From: CAYYYP01 sp964475985
GTDB lineage: Bacteria; Bdellovibrionota; UBA1018; CAYHWW01
Reading direction: 5' to 3'
NCBI GenBank assembly: GCA_964475985.1
Contig: CAYYYP010000049.1
Span: forward strand, 1-26,900
DNA: 26,900 nt
Positions 8,123 to 15,761 of this stretch are shown here, piece after piece (position 1 is the first letter of the stretch; every line of letters begins with the position of its first letter). The notes beneath the pieces are model-generated. The model searched no databases. It saw nothing but the letters and a program-made list of their open reading frames with translations, and was not told the origin of the DNA. A program made the translations under genes and the position numbers.

Positions 8123-8785
8123 TTAAAAGCTAAAATTTTGACTTAGCAGGAGGGAAGACTTCACTTGCCGCAAGTATTGATCTTGAAAACCTTCACCCCG
8201 AAGCCTGCCCTTTTCGAATCGATGGGGGCCAGCATTAAAGGCGGATAGGTAGGCTCTTGGATCACCATCGTAGCGATCTCTTAGATAGGCTAAATACGCT
8301 ACTCCAATTTTTAAATTCACCTCGGGATCATACAGAAAAAATGGATTTGAATTGGCTTCGTCGGCTAAATATTTCAGTCCGGTAGAACGTACGGACTGAA
8401 CAAACCACTGCGCCGTTTCTGGCATAAGTTGAAGGAGGCCCTGGGCACCCTTTCTACTTTCTGCCCACGGGTCAAATCGACTTTCCACCTGGATCAGCGC
8501 CAATAGAAACTCTATCGAAAAATGGTGCTTTTTTGAAAGATCATGAATCAAACCGGCGAGCTCTTTGGCAAGGGTCGGCCGCTCGACTAAGGCGAACCGG
8601 TCACGGTAGTGTTTCGCAATCCATTTGGTCAGCGAGTTCACCGCAGTCAAAGGGCCGCGCTCGGAGGATTGAGTCAGTACGCTCCAGAGCGCTTGATCTT
8701 CCTGTGCGTCGGAGGGCAAAGAGCGCCAAGGATTGATGCTTAGTAAACTCAATCCTAAAAATATAAAACCAAAAAACAAACGCAT
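8123..8785 (-). CDS. Secreted lytic transglycosylase (SLT domain)
   Basis: 220 residues with an N-terminal hydrophobic segment (MRLFFGFIFLGLSLLSI) that reads as a signal peptide or anchor. The C-terminal part is a GH23/SLT domain: LLALIQVESRFDPWAES with catalytic Glu101, then KGAQGLLQLMPETA (112-125), then YLSAFNAGPHRF, which matches the AYNAGP signature of MltE/Slt enzymes. Such enzymes cleave the glycan strand of peptidoglycan at MurNAc-GlcNAc bonds, forming 1,6-anhydro ends in the periplasm. The gene ends 24 bases before queD and is probably the first gene of the long minus-strand operon. The two activities have no evident link. Confidence 0.9.
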   Translation of the reverse strand: MRLFFGFIFLGLSLLSINPWRSLPSDAQEDQALWSVLTQSSERGPLTAVNSLTKWIAKHYRDRFALVERPTLAKELAGLIHDLSKKHHFSIEFLLALIQVESRFDPWAESRKGAQGLLQLMPETAQWFVQSVRSTGLKYLADEANSNPFFLYDPEVNLKIGVAYLAYLRDRYDGDPRAYLSAFNAGPHRFEKGRLRGEGFQDQYLRQVKSSLLLSQNFSF

Positions 8786-8798
8786 GCGTCCGGGTGTT

Positions 8799-8825
8799 CT
8801 ACAGCAAAATCAGCAGTTTTTGTAG
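8799..8825. repeat. Imperfect inverted repeat upstream of the transglycosylase gene
   Basis: CTACA (8799-8803) and TGTAG (8821-8825) enclose AAAA and TTTT tracts that can also pair, with a two-base bulge. It lies in the 82-bp interval 8786-8867 between rimI and the transglycosylase gene. It could be a weak terminator stem for neither strand in particular or an operator for the operon promoter; no strong -35/-10 pair was recognised here. Confidence 0.3.
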
Positions 8826-8867
8826 CTTATTAAGGCGCCTAAGGACCCCGCCATAAACCTATTTATT

Positions 8868-9344
8868 TTACCTCAGCGGTAAAATCATGGGAATCGCGTC
8901 CTCCCCGTCACTATAGTACTGTTTTTTTAAAGGCATTTCCTGAAATCCTAGGCCCCGGTAGAGCCCCCTGGCGCCTTGATTTCCCGACCTGACCTCCAGA
9001 TAAACCTGTTTTACTTTTTTTCGATGCGCCTCATTTATAGCGGAAAACATTAATTTTTTACCTAACCCAAGTCCTCGCCAGTCGAGATCCACTGCAATAT
9101 TAAGAATGTGAATTTCGTCAGGTAGGGTCCAAAAAACAATATAGCCAACTCGCATTTCATCAGTTTCATCGTCCGTCAGCACCAAAACCTGCGAATAGGG
9201 ATTGTTAAGCTCTTGGATAAACTGAGACGACGTCCACCCCGAGACCGGATTGGCGGCGTCAAGCTTAACAAGAAATTCGACGTCATCCTCCACTACAGGA
9301 CGAAATGAAAATGTGATGCTTTTTGAAACCGGCTTGTTTTCCAT
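8868..9344 (-). CDS. rimI: RimI-type GNAT N-acetyltransferase
   Basis: 158 residues of the GNAT fold. The acetyl-CoA motif RGLGLGKKL follows ILNIAVDLDW, the RimI signature order (xNIAVxPxxRGxGxGxxL). YLEVRSGNQGARGLYRGLGF is motif B, where EVR..N..A..LY..LGF is the RimI/RimJ pattern, and KKQYYSDGEDAIPMIL resembles the usual R..YY...EDAl.M. ending. RimI acetylates the N-terminal alanine of ribosomal protein S18. The gene starts 6 bases after the stop of the preceding lipoprotein gene. No neighbouring tsaB/tsaE is present, which is the common partner elsewhere. The substrate is not proven by sequence. Confidence 0.85.
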   Translation of the reverse strand: MENKPVSKSITFSFRPVVEDDVEFLVKLDAANPVSGWTSSQFIQELNNPYSQVLVLTDDETDEMRVGYIVFWTLPDEIHILNIAVDLDWRGLGLGKKLMFSAINEAHRKKVKQVYLEVRSGNQGARGLYRGLGFQEMPLKKQYYSDGEDAIPMILPLR

Positions 9345-9350
9345 GCGCCG

Positions 9351-10028
9351 TCACTCTGAACAAATCGTCACTGGAAGTGCAAGAAAGAACTTTCCTTGGT
9401 CCTCCTGAAAACATTCATACATAATTGTTTTTTCCGCACGATTCGCCCTATTAAGGTTTTGCACAAAGACCGGCAGGTTTTCTACTGGAGCGTAAATCAT
9501 CCTCGAGGAATCATTCCTCATCTCATTGCTTTGGTTGATTTCGACGGAATGCGTAGGCCAGCTTCGCCAATTTGTATCGGGCAGTAAAATGCTGTCGGCG
9601 GAAAAACGGCAGAGGGGTTTACCGACCGCTAGAGTATGGACCAGGTCCGAAACTAAACTTCCAAGCGCCATGTTTGAAACAGGGACTTCCGGCCCTTCCG
9701 AGAAACTCCGCAAATAGCCAAAAACTTCAGTGCGACTTAAACTGATGGTTGCTTGGAGCGCATAGGTACTGGAATCGGCATTCCAAAAAAAGACTGAATC
9801 GTAGGCCGCTTCGCTAGTACAACCGCCACTTAGGGGCTTTAGTCTCGGTGTTTCTGAATGGAAACCCAAATGGCCAAGGACGGGCCTCACAGCCCGAAGG
9901 GATGCTCCATGCACCGTTGCCTGCGGCGAACCAGCCTCATCAGTTTTTTCTGCGCCGCCAATCCCACAACCGTTGAAGAGAAGGCAAAAAGGTATAAATA
10001 AAAGTATTTTGAATACGGCAATATTCAT
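9351..10028 (-). CDS. Hypothetical lipoprotein
   Basis: 225 residues with no recognised domain. The N terminus is a lipoprotein-type signal (MNIAVFKILLFIPFCLLFNGC) with Cys21 as the candidate lipidated residue; the lipobox FNGC is imperfect. The mature part has Cys at VLGHLGFHSETPRLKPLSGGC, near VGKPLCRF, in MYECF, and the terminal TICSE, so disulfides are likely. It overlaps the stop of the upstream lipoprotein by 4 bases (ATGA) and lies 6 bases before rimI, so the three genes probably form one transcript. Function unknown; an outer-membrane or periplasmic location follows from the signal. Confidence 0.72.
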   Translation of the reverse strand: MNIAVFKILLFIPFCLLFNGCGIGGAEKTDEAGSPQATVHGASLRAVRPVLGHLGFHSETPRLKPLSGGCTSEAAYDSVFFWNADSSTYALQATISLSRTEVFGYLRSFSEGPEVPVSNMALGSLVSDLVHTLAVGKPLCRFSADSILLPDTNWRSWPTHSVEINQSNEMRNDSSRMIYAPVENLPVFVQNLNRANRAEKTIMYECFQEDQGKFFLALPVTICSE

Positions 10029-10411
10029 GGAGCCTCACACCAGCTTCTTTGGGAATTTTCCGGGAGACTTGAGAGCGTCAGATCCACTTGTTTTTGGCCT
10101 GAATCAAAGGGAGAGGTGGCCCAAAGTAATGGTTCCCTAGATTCATCGCATGCTACCGCCGAAACGGGGCCATTTTGCCCAAAATCCCAATCTTCGGAGT
10201 CCGTTTCAATGGAAATAGGCAAATTACCTGAGGGAATACTAAAATTTCTTTTATGACCTTGGAAATCTACCACTAGAAATTTAGCGAGATTTTTTCTGGC
10301 CTGGACCTGGGGTGATGGGTCCCACTGAAAACTAAACTTTGGCGGAATGGCCTTAGCACATCCGGTAATTACAAGCAGAATCACAAGACTAAAACGAAAG
10401 AACGTTTCCAT
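10025..10411 (-). CDS. Small hypothetical lipoprotein
   Basis: 128 residues from ATG 10411; an upstream TTG at 10441 is possible but leaves the signal peptide internal. METFFRFSLVILLVITGC is a good lipoprotein signal with lipobox ITGC and Cys18. The mature protein has no motif I recognise. It contains WDPSPQVQARKNLAKFLVVDF and VACDES, ending WCEAP, and is probably a small beta-rich protein. It is translationally coupled to the next lipoprotein. No clear ribosome binding site precedes ATG 10411. Confidence 0.65.
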   Translation of the reverse strand: METFFRFSLVILLVITGCAKAIPPKFSFQWDPSPQVQARKNLAKFLVVDFQGHKRNFSIPSGNLPISIETDSEDWDFGQNGPVSAVACDESREPLLWATSPFDSGQKQVDLTLSSLPENSQRSWCEAP

Positions 10412-10484
10412 TGCTTTGGTTCGTAGCAACGGTTGCGCCAATCCTAGAATACTGCACTAAGGTGTCATCCGTCCTGAGATTCAA

Positions 10485-11531
10485 TCACCATTTGATGCGG
10501 TAATGGACGAGTTGGGCGTCATGATCCGATAGTCGCCTTCCATTCACTGGGGGTTGAAACAGTTTCTGGAAAAAAATCGGTTCAAGATTCACCGTCGTAT
10601 GAGGCCTAAAGAATTGATGATCTACGCAGGTCTGTAATTCATGATCAATTTGTCCGCGAACGTCACAGGTACCCATGATTTTACAAAAATTCAGAATATT
10701 CATAAGCCCGGTCTGCTGGGCAATCATCGGATAATCCGGCAAGGCTTCAAAGGTGTTGAAATCCCCCGCAAAAATTACGGGCCCCTGAGTAGAAAGGTTA
10801 CTTCTTAAAAACCGGCCAACTTCAAGATGCTCTCGCATTCGTGCGGAAACACTTTCGTTCAGGGTGGCCCCAAAACCGTCAGCTTGCATGTGGGTATTTA
10901 GGAATTCAACCACCTCAGGTACGCCAGGAACTTGAACTTGGGTATAAACTAAGCCTTTTCTTGAATTCCAATCAAAGCCTACCAAATTCGCCGGATCAAA
11001 TGCATGCTGTTTAGAGTTTCTTAATGGAAACTCACTCAGAATGACTAATCCTGAGCTGATCCTAGCGGTGCTAGTACCTGGCCCCCAAACCCGATAAGGA
11101 AAGCCAGCCTCGCGGATGAGATCTTCGATGGCAACATTAAATCCTTCCTGGATCGCAATGATATGGGGCCCATTGCCCTGTTGCCTCATTCTTTTAAGTT
11201 CACGGCCGATATCCCCTAGACGTGAGCAATCATTGCAGGGTCCCGGTAAACCAAAAACATTATAGTTCATCACCCGGAGAATAAACTCACCGTGCGCTAA
11301 AACCGGCACCGCGGGGGCGGAACTGGCCGGCGGAATCGGTGGCAGCGCAGGCCTTGCTTTCCCGGCGGCTTGCGCCAGGGGCAGACTAGAGAGTTTTAGC
11401 CCTAGGATCAAAATCGACCAAACCAGAACGTTTAGTATTTTCGGAAGTGAAAATCCAATGCAACTTTTCAAAACATCATTTGATGTTTTGAAAAAAGGGC
11501 AATCCATTGCCCCAAAATTTCTTTTCATCAT
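10485..11531 (-). CDS. Secreted endonuclease/exonuclease/phosphatase-fold hydrolase (sphingomyelinase-like)
   Basis: About 348 residues, starting at one of three close ATGs (11537, 11531, 11528). 11531 is preferred because AAGG lies 6 bases upstream. An extended N terminus precedes a hydrophobic core (ILNVLVWSILILGLKL) ending in LAQAAG, so the protein is exported; a Pro-rich linker follows. The catalytic domain shows RVMNYNVFGLPG, IIAIQEGF with the metal Glu, EFLNTHMQAD, VIFAGDFNTFEALPDYP and the terminal LSDHDAQLVHY with the Asp-His pair. These are EEP-superfamily motifs. The arrangement is nearer to bacterial neutral sphingomyelinase or secreted nuclease/phosphatase than to ExoIII. The substrate cannot be chosen from the sequence. 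A strong palindrome lies within the 5' coding region. Confidence 0.8.
   Translation of the reverse strand: MMKRNFGAMDCPFFKTSNDVLKSCIGFSLPKILNVLVWSILILGLKLSSLPLAQAAGKARPALPPIPPASSAPAVPVLAHGEFILRVMNYNVFGLPGPCNDCSRLGDIGRELKRMRQQGNGPHIIAIQEGFNVAIEDLIREAGFPYRVWGPGTSTARISSGLVILSEFPLRNSKQHAFDPANLVGFDWNSRKGLVYTQVQVPGVPEVVEFLNTHMQADGFGATLNESVSARMREHLEVGRFLRSNLSTQGPVIFAGDFNTFEALPDYPMIAQQTGLMNILNFCKIMGTCDVRGQIDHELQTCVDHQFFRPHTTVNLEPIFFQKLFQPPVNGRRLSDHDAQLVHYRIKW
11465..11494. repeat. Perfect 14-bp inverted repeat inside the EEP-hydrolase gene
   Basis: Arms TTTTCAAAACATCA (11465-11478) and its exact complement (11481-11494) are separated by 2 bases. It lies about 37-66 bases into the coding region read on the minus strand, where it encodes residues before the signal-peptide core. 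A hairpin at that spot in the mRNA could affect translation; it also could bind a dimeric regulator. Neither is tested. Confidence 0.75.
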
Positions 11532-11717
11532 TACCATCCTTGGTCATGTGCGCATTCGCGCTAGATTCTAAGAATCGCTCCTAGAGCCTCAACTACAAGT
11601 TTATGGAATGTTAATCCGCAAACAAGTGCCGAAGGACGAATATCAAATATATAGGTTTGCCGAGGGAGAAAAAAATTCCTTCCACCATCTCGAAGAATTC
11701 GGCTATCACTTTTAAAT
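11532..11717. other. Divergent intergenic region (EEP hydrolase / thrS)
   Basis: 186 bp without a gene. The short palindrome GATTC-TAA-GAATC lies at 11564-11576, and GAGGGAG lies at 11662-11668 with no in-frame start behind it. The frame upstream of thrS is closed by TAG at 11652-11654, so an unannotated TGS domain is not hidden there. No strong sigma70 pair was recognised on either strand, although both genes should be transcribed from it. Confidence 0.5.
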
Positions 11718-13484
11718 ATGAGCCCTATTTCTGATTTTGAAGAGCGAAGCATTGCCAATGACCTTGACCGCCTAAGACACAGCGCGTCACATATTATGGC
11801 CCATGCCATACAAAACCTTTGGCCTCAGGCAAAATTTGGGATTGGGCCCACCATCGACGATGGATTTTATTATGACTTAGATCTCGCTGTGGCCATTACG
11901 CCGGAAGATTTGCCGCGTATCGAGGCCGAAATGGCGAAAATTATCGCCAAGAATGATCCCTTTGTACGGAAAGAATATTCGCGCGCTCAGGCCGAAGAAC
12001 TTTTTCAGAAATTAGGGCAACCGTTTAAACTCGAAATCATTCGCGATCTCAATCAAGATCAATACAGCGTTTATAGTGAAGGTGAATTCCAAGACTTATG
12101 TCGTGGGCCCCACATTGAGCGAACCGGTAAACTTAAAGCATTCAAACTTCTTAGTATTGCGGGTGCCTATTGGCGTGGCAATCAAAAGAACAAACAACTT
12201 CAGCGGGTTTACGGAACGGCCTTCACCTCTAAAAAGGAACTCGAAGACCATCTCTTTCAAATTGAAGAAGCGAAAAAAAGGGATCATCGGAAGTTAGGAA
12301 AGGAACTCGACCTCTACAGCTTTCATGCACTAGCCCCAGGCAGCCCCTTTTTTCATCCGAAGGGAACGGTACTTTATAACCGTCTCGTCCAATACATTCG
12401 GGAACTTTACTCTCCTTACAATTATCAAGAAATTATTACTCCCCAGATCCTGGACGTGAGTTTGTGGCACCAATCTGGGCATTATGAAAACTACAAAGAC
12501 AATATGTACTTCATCGAATCCGATGAGCATGACTATGCCGTAAAACCCATGAACTGCCCCGCCTCAACGCTGGTATTCTCCAACTCTAGAAGGTCCTATC
12601 GGGAGCTTCCGCTGAGACTTGCGGATTTTGGCCGTCTCCATAGATTTGAAAAATCTGGCGCGCTGTCGGGCCTTACCCGCGTGCGAACTTTTTGCCAGGA
12701 CGATGCCCATGTGTTCTGCATGCCCGAACAAATCCAGGATGAAATTCAAAAACTGATCGACATGATCATGGATACCTATAAAGTTTTTAACTTTGGTGAC
12801 GTGAAAATTTTTCTATCGACCCGTCCGGAGAAACGCGTAGGCAGTGATGAATTATGGGATACCGCGGAGGGTGGGTTGCGAAATGCCCTGGAAAAAAGGG
12901 AGATTCCTTATACCATTAACGCCGGCGATGGAGCCTTTTACGGCCCGAAGATTGATTTCGTAGTTAACGACGCTCTTAAACGCGGTTGGCAGCTAGGCAC
13001 CATTCAGCTGGACTTTACTTTGCCCGAACGATTTCAACTGGAATATATCGGCGCAGATAATAGCACCCACCGTCCGGTCATGATTCACCGTGCCGTCCTG
13101 GGATCCATCGAAAGGTTTTTAGGCGTGTTGGTCGAGCATTATGCCGGAGCATTCCCATTTTGGTTGGCACCCGTACAGGTCATGGTAGTTCCCATTGGCC
13201 CCGACCAAATGAATTACTGCGCGACTGCGCTCACTAAACTTAAATCCTTGGGTTACCGTGCGGAAATTGACGGAAGAAATGAAAGCATGGGCCTTAAAAC
13301 TCGGGAGGCCCAAATGCAAAAGATTCCCATGACCCTCGTGGCCGGTGCCCGAGAAGTAGAGGGAAACTCTTTTTCCGTGCGCAAGTATGGCGAAAAAAAT
13401 TCTAACGTCATGACGGAAGCTGAAATCTTAGATTTATTTTCTTCATTGAACGCCCTAGGAAAACCTCTGGCGGTCCGTGAATAG
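11718..13484 (+). CDS. thrS: Threonyl-tRNA synthetase lacking the TGS domain
   Basis: 588 residues, against about 640 for typical ThrRS. The N-terminal TGS domain is missing and the protein begins in the editing domain. Editing-site residues are present: HSASH at 21-25 and Cys128/His132 in DLCRGPHI. The class II core has a zinc Cys280 in MNCPAS, His331 in CQDDAHVF, and a later RPVMIHRAVLGSIERF with the third zinc His, plus FGRLHRFEKSGALSGL (motif 2). The anticodon-binding domain starts around AFPFWLAPVQVMVVPIG. It charges tRNA-Thr in the cytoplasm. No Shine-Dalgarno is seen before ATG 11718. The stop is followed with no gap by the HD gene. Identity is certain; the loss of TGS is known in some bacterial ThrRS. 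Confidence 0.95.
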   Translation: MSPISDFEERSIANDLDRLRHSASHIMAHAIQNLWPQAKFGIGPTIDDGFYYDLDLAVAITPEDLPRIEAEMAKIIAKNDPFVRKEYSRAQAEELFQKLGQPFKLEIIRDLNQDQYSVYSEGEFQDLCRGPHIERTGKLKAFKLLSIAGAYWRGNQKNKQLQRVYGTAFTSKKELEDHLFQIEEAKKRDHRKLGKELDLYSFHALAPGSPFFHPKGTVLYNRLVQYIRELYSPYNYQEIITPQILDVSLWHQSGHYENYKDNMYFIESDEHDYAVKPMNCPASTLVFSNSRRSYRELPLRLADFGRLHRFEKSGALSGLTRVRTFCQDDAHVFCMPEQIQDEIQKLIDMIMDTYKVFNFGDVKIFLSTRPEKRVGSDELWDTAEGGLRNALEKREIPYTINAGDGAFYGPKIDFVVNDALKRGWQLGTIQLDFTLPERFQLEYIGADNSTHRPVMIHRAVLGSIERFLGVLVEHYAGAFPFWLAPVQVMVVPIGPDQMNYCATALTKLKSLGYRAEIDGRNESMGLKTREAQMQKIPMTLVAGAREVEGNSFSVRKYGEKNSNVMTEAEILDLFSSLNALGKPLAVRE

Positions 13485-14879
13485 ATGAAATCAAAATTAA
13501 AATTCGGACAGATTTACGACAATATGTATGGCTTCATCCGCCTCACTCGGACGGAAGAACGAATAATCAATTCTCCATTTTATCAACGGCTGCGATGGAT
13601 CAAACAGTTAGGGTTTGCCAATTATATTTTCCCCGGCGCTGAACATACCCGTTTCGCCCATGCCATCGGCGTCATGCATAGCGTAGATCAAATGATTCGC
13701 TCCATTGGCCGCCATGCACCCGATGAAAAACTTTTTGATCCACGGGCCATGGACAGGCATACTGCCTTTCATAAAATCTGCCGAGTGGCGGCCCTGCTGC
13801 ACGACATTGGAACTTTTCCGTTTTCGCACACGGTGGAAGAAGCCTACATCCGGGAAAATAAACGTTCCTCCAAAGACCTTCCGAATAACCATGAACACCT
13901 TGGCAGCTATATCGTTAAAAATACGTATCAGTCGGAGGGACTTACCAAAATTTTAGAGGATGACGGTTTTGACTGCGCGCTACTGTCAAAATACATCAAG
14001 GGCGAAAGTTCTGACTTTCTAGCAAATCAGCTTTTGCATTCAGACCTGGACGCAGATCGCCTGGATTATCTAGTACGAGACGCGAGGCATACCGGCATTC
14101 AGTACGGTCACATCGATCGTGATTATATTTTGTTTCATTTAACGGTGGCGAAAAATCCTAAATCCTCAAAACCACTTCTGTGCATTAGGGAGAATGCCAT
14201 TCACGCCGTGGACGACTTTCTCATGGCTAGGTTCGCCTGGTATTCCCAGGTGGTGAAAAACCCGACCTCTGGGAAATTCGATGTGCTGGCCGCCCACATT
14301 GCAAAACAGCTTTTAAACCTAAGCCTGCTCATTCCGTTTTCAACATTGCTGGAAAACGTCAAAGAATCTGGCGAGCGCTTTTTCGGGTTTAACGATTTCT
14401 ATTTTATGAATTTGCTACACGAAGTTTACTGGAGCAATTCTTCGGAGATTTCCCCAAGTCTTAAGGAACAAGTGGGCATGCTTTTATTCCGCAAGTCTCC
14501 CATAACCATCCGAATCAAAGAATTTGAACATCAGCTTTTTGATTCTTCTTCAGGTACCACTACAAAGACTAGGCTTCTGGCGAGAATTGACGCGAAGGTA
14601 AAGGAACTCAACAAGCTGCTTGAGGCCAAGGGCCAGGGAAAAGCTTGGCTCATCGTGGATTTACCCTCCAAGGATGTTGTCTTTTCGAAGAAAAATGCCC
14701 ATCCACTTGAAGACCGCGACGGAATCAAAGTCCAGATGAAAAACGGGTCATTAAAGCCTTTATATGAGGTCCAGAACTCGACGACCGCCCATTTACACCA
14801 CCTGATGAACTTTATTCCAAACCTCTACGGCAATGAAAAAGCCTATGAAATTCTGAAGGCCCACCGAATAATAGGCTAA
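13485..14879 (+). CDS. HD-superfamily phosphohydrolase, COG1078 type
   Basis: 464 residues. The HD signature is spread as expected: TRFAHAIGVMHS (His59), ALLHDIGTFPFSHT (His106-Asp107), and LLHSDLDADRLDYLVRDA (187-200). Also YDNMYGFIRL and NSPFYQRLRWIKQLG at the start are typical of the COG1078/YwfO-SAMHD1-like group, which includes nucleotide triphosphohydrolases. ATG 13485 comes straight after the thrS stop at 13484, so the two genes share a transcript; thrS plus HD has no known functional link. A dNTPase or nucleotide phosphohydrolase activity is likely from the family, but the substrate is not shown. C-terminal ~240 residues are of less defined function. Confidence 0.87.
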   Translation: MKSKLKFGQIYDNMYGFIRLTRTEERIINSPFYQRLRWIKQLGFANYIFPGAEHTRFAHAIGVMHSVDQMIRSIGRHAPDEKLFDPRAMDRHTAFHKICRVAALLHDIGTFPFSHTVEEAYIRENKRSSKDLPNNHEHLGSYIVKNTYQSEGLTKILEDDGFDCALLSKYIKGESSDFLANQLLHSDLDADRLDYLVRDARHTGIQYGHIDRDYILFHLTVAKNPKSSKPLLCIRENAIHAVDDFLMARFAWYSQVVKNPTSGKFDVLAAHIAKQLLNLSLLIPFSTLLENVKESGERFFGFNDFYFMNLLHEVYWSNSSEISPSLKEQVGMLLFRKSPITIRIKEFEHQLFDSSSGTTTKTRLLARIDAKVKELNKLLEAKGQGKAWLIVDLPSKDVVFSKKNAHPLEDRDGIKVQMKNGSLKPLYEVQNSTTAHLHHLMNFIPNLYGNEKAYEILKAHRIIG

Positions 14880-14957
14880 TTTTTCCTTAAATATTAAATA
14901 TTTATAAAATCCAATTCTGCACAATAGATTATATTTATATATGTGTATAATGATAGG
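14880..14957. promoter_or_regulatory. AT-rich spacer with a consensus -10 box before the matrixin gene
   Basis: The 78-bp interval is strongly AT-rich. AAATATT-A-AATATTT (14889-14903) is an AT-only inverted repeat with no GC stem. TATAAT (14946-14951), a perfect -10 hexamer, lies 6 bases before ATG 14958. If it is used, transcription would start at or near the ATG itself. No good -35 was seen at 15-19 bases. Confidence 0.4.
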
Positions 14958-15761
14958 ATGGGGTTACGGCGAGGGTTCGTCATTCTTGCATTGATTTTGG
15001 CGCATACCGCTTGCGGTCCGCAGGGTGGCGCCTCCCTGACGGGGATTGCTTTGGTGAAGGAATGCATTCTCCCCAATGGCGTCCAGGATAACACCCTCAC
15101 TGGACACTGGGCTCAGGGCTCCTTTCCTCTGAAGGTGTCTTTCCAAACCCAAAGCAACTGGCAATCTGGCGAAAAAGACGCGGTTCAAAGCGCAACCTCC
15201 TCTTGGAACACTTTTTATGAGGCCACTAAATCCTCATCGGTGTTTGATGCCAATAATCACTCCACCACTATTGCAGAAGCTAACCCTAATTGTTCAGACA
15301 CCGATCCGGAAGGGGGCGTGGCCCTGTATAAGCGCGGCGCCTGGACCGGAGGGGCGTCGGTCATCGCGGCCACCCGCTATTGTAGCCGAGGTCCGGTTTC
15401 CCCATCCTGCCCCCCGGCAGGTACCGGACAATTCAATAAAGATTGTTTAAGAATTCTTTATCACTCCTTTATTGAGTTTAATTACCAAAACTTTTTTGTG
15501 GCCGGTTCAGGAAACAAATTTCCGGATTTGCAAACCATCGCGTTACATGAGCTTGGGCATGTTTTGGGGCTTGACCATGCCTGTGGTGCACTATCGACGG
15601 GCCTGCCCGTACCTGGGTGCCCCGGCTCTTCCGACGAAGATGACCTTGGCCTGCTAACGAGTATCTTAAAACCAAGTTTCCAGTTTGATGGCCAGGGGCG
15701 CGGCGAACAAATTCGTGCGCTTTCCACTAATGATCAGGGACGCGCAAACTGCCTATACTAG
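14958..15761 (+). CDS. Secreted matrixin-like zinc metalloprotease
   Basis: 267 residues from ATG 14958; an in-frame GTG 14943 would add five. MGLRRGFVILALILAHTACG is an export signal with Cys19 as a possible lipid site, although the lipobox is imperfect. The zinc motif HELGHVLGLDH (residues 197-207) is the metzincin HExxHxxGxxH pattern with the third His, as in matrixins. Several Cys pairs are present (near CSDTDP, YCSRG, SCPPAG, DCLRI, DHACG, PGCPG). The upstream part has no clear prodomain or cysteine switch. It should cleave proteins outside the cell or in the periplasm. Its stop abuts the comM stop with no space, tail to tail. Confidence 0.85.
   Translation: MGLRRGFVILALILAHTACGPQGGASLTGIALVKECILPNGVQDNTLTGHWAQGSFPLKVSFQTQSNWQSGEKDAVQSATSSWNTFYEATKSSSVFDANNHSTTIAEANPNCSDTDPEGGVALYKRGAWTGGASVIAATRYCSRGPVSPSCPPAGTGQFNKDCLRILYHSFIEFNYQNFFVAGSGNKFPDLQTIALHELGHVLGLDHACGALSTGLPVPGCPGSSDEDDLGLLTSILKPSFQFDGQGRGEQIRALSTNDQGRANCLY

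Noticed and set aside
14889..14903. AT inverted repeat as a terminator for the HD gene
   Set aside because: It has no GC stem and no T run after it, so it is not a credible intrinsic terminator.
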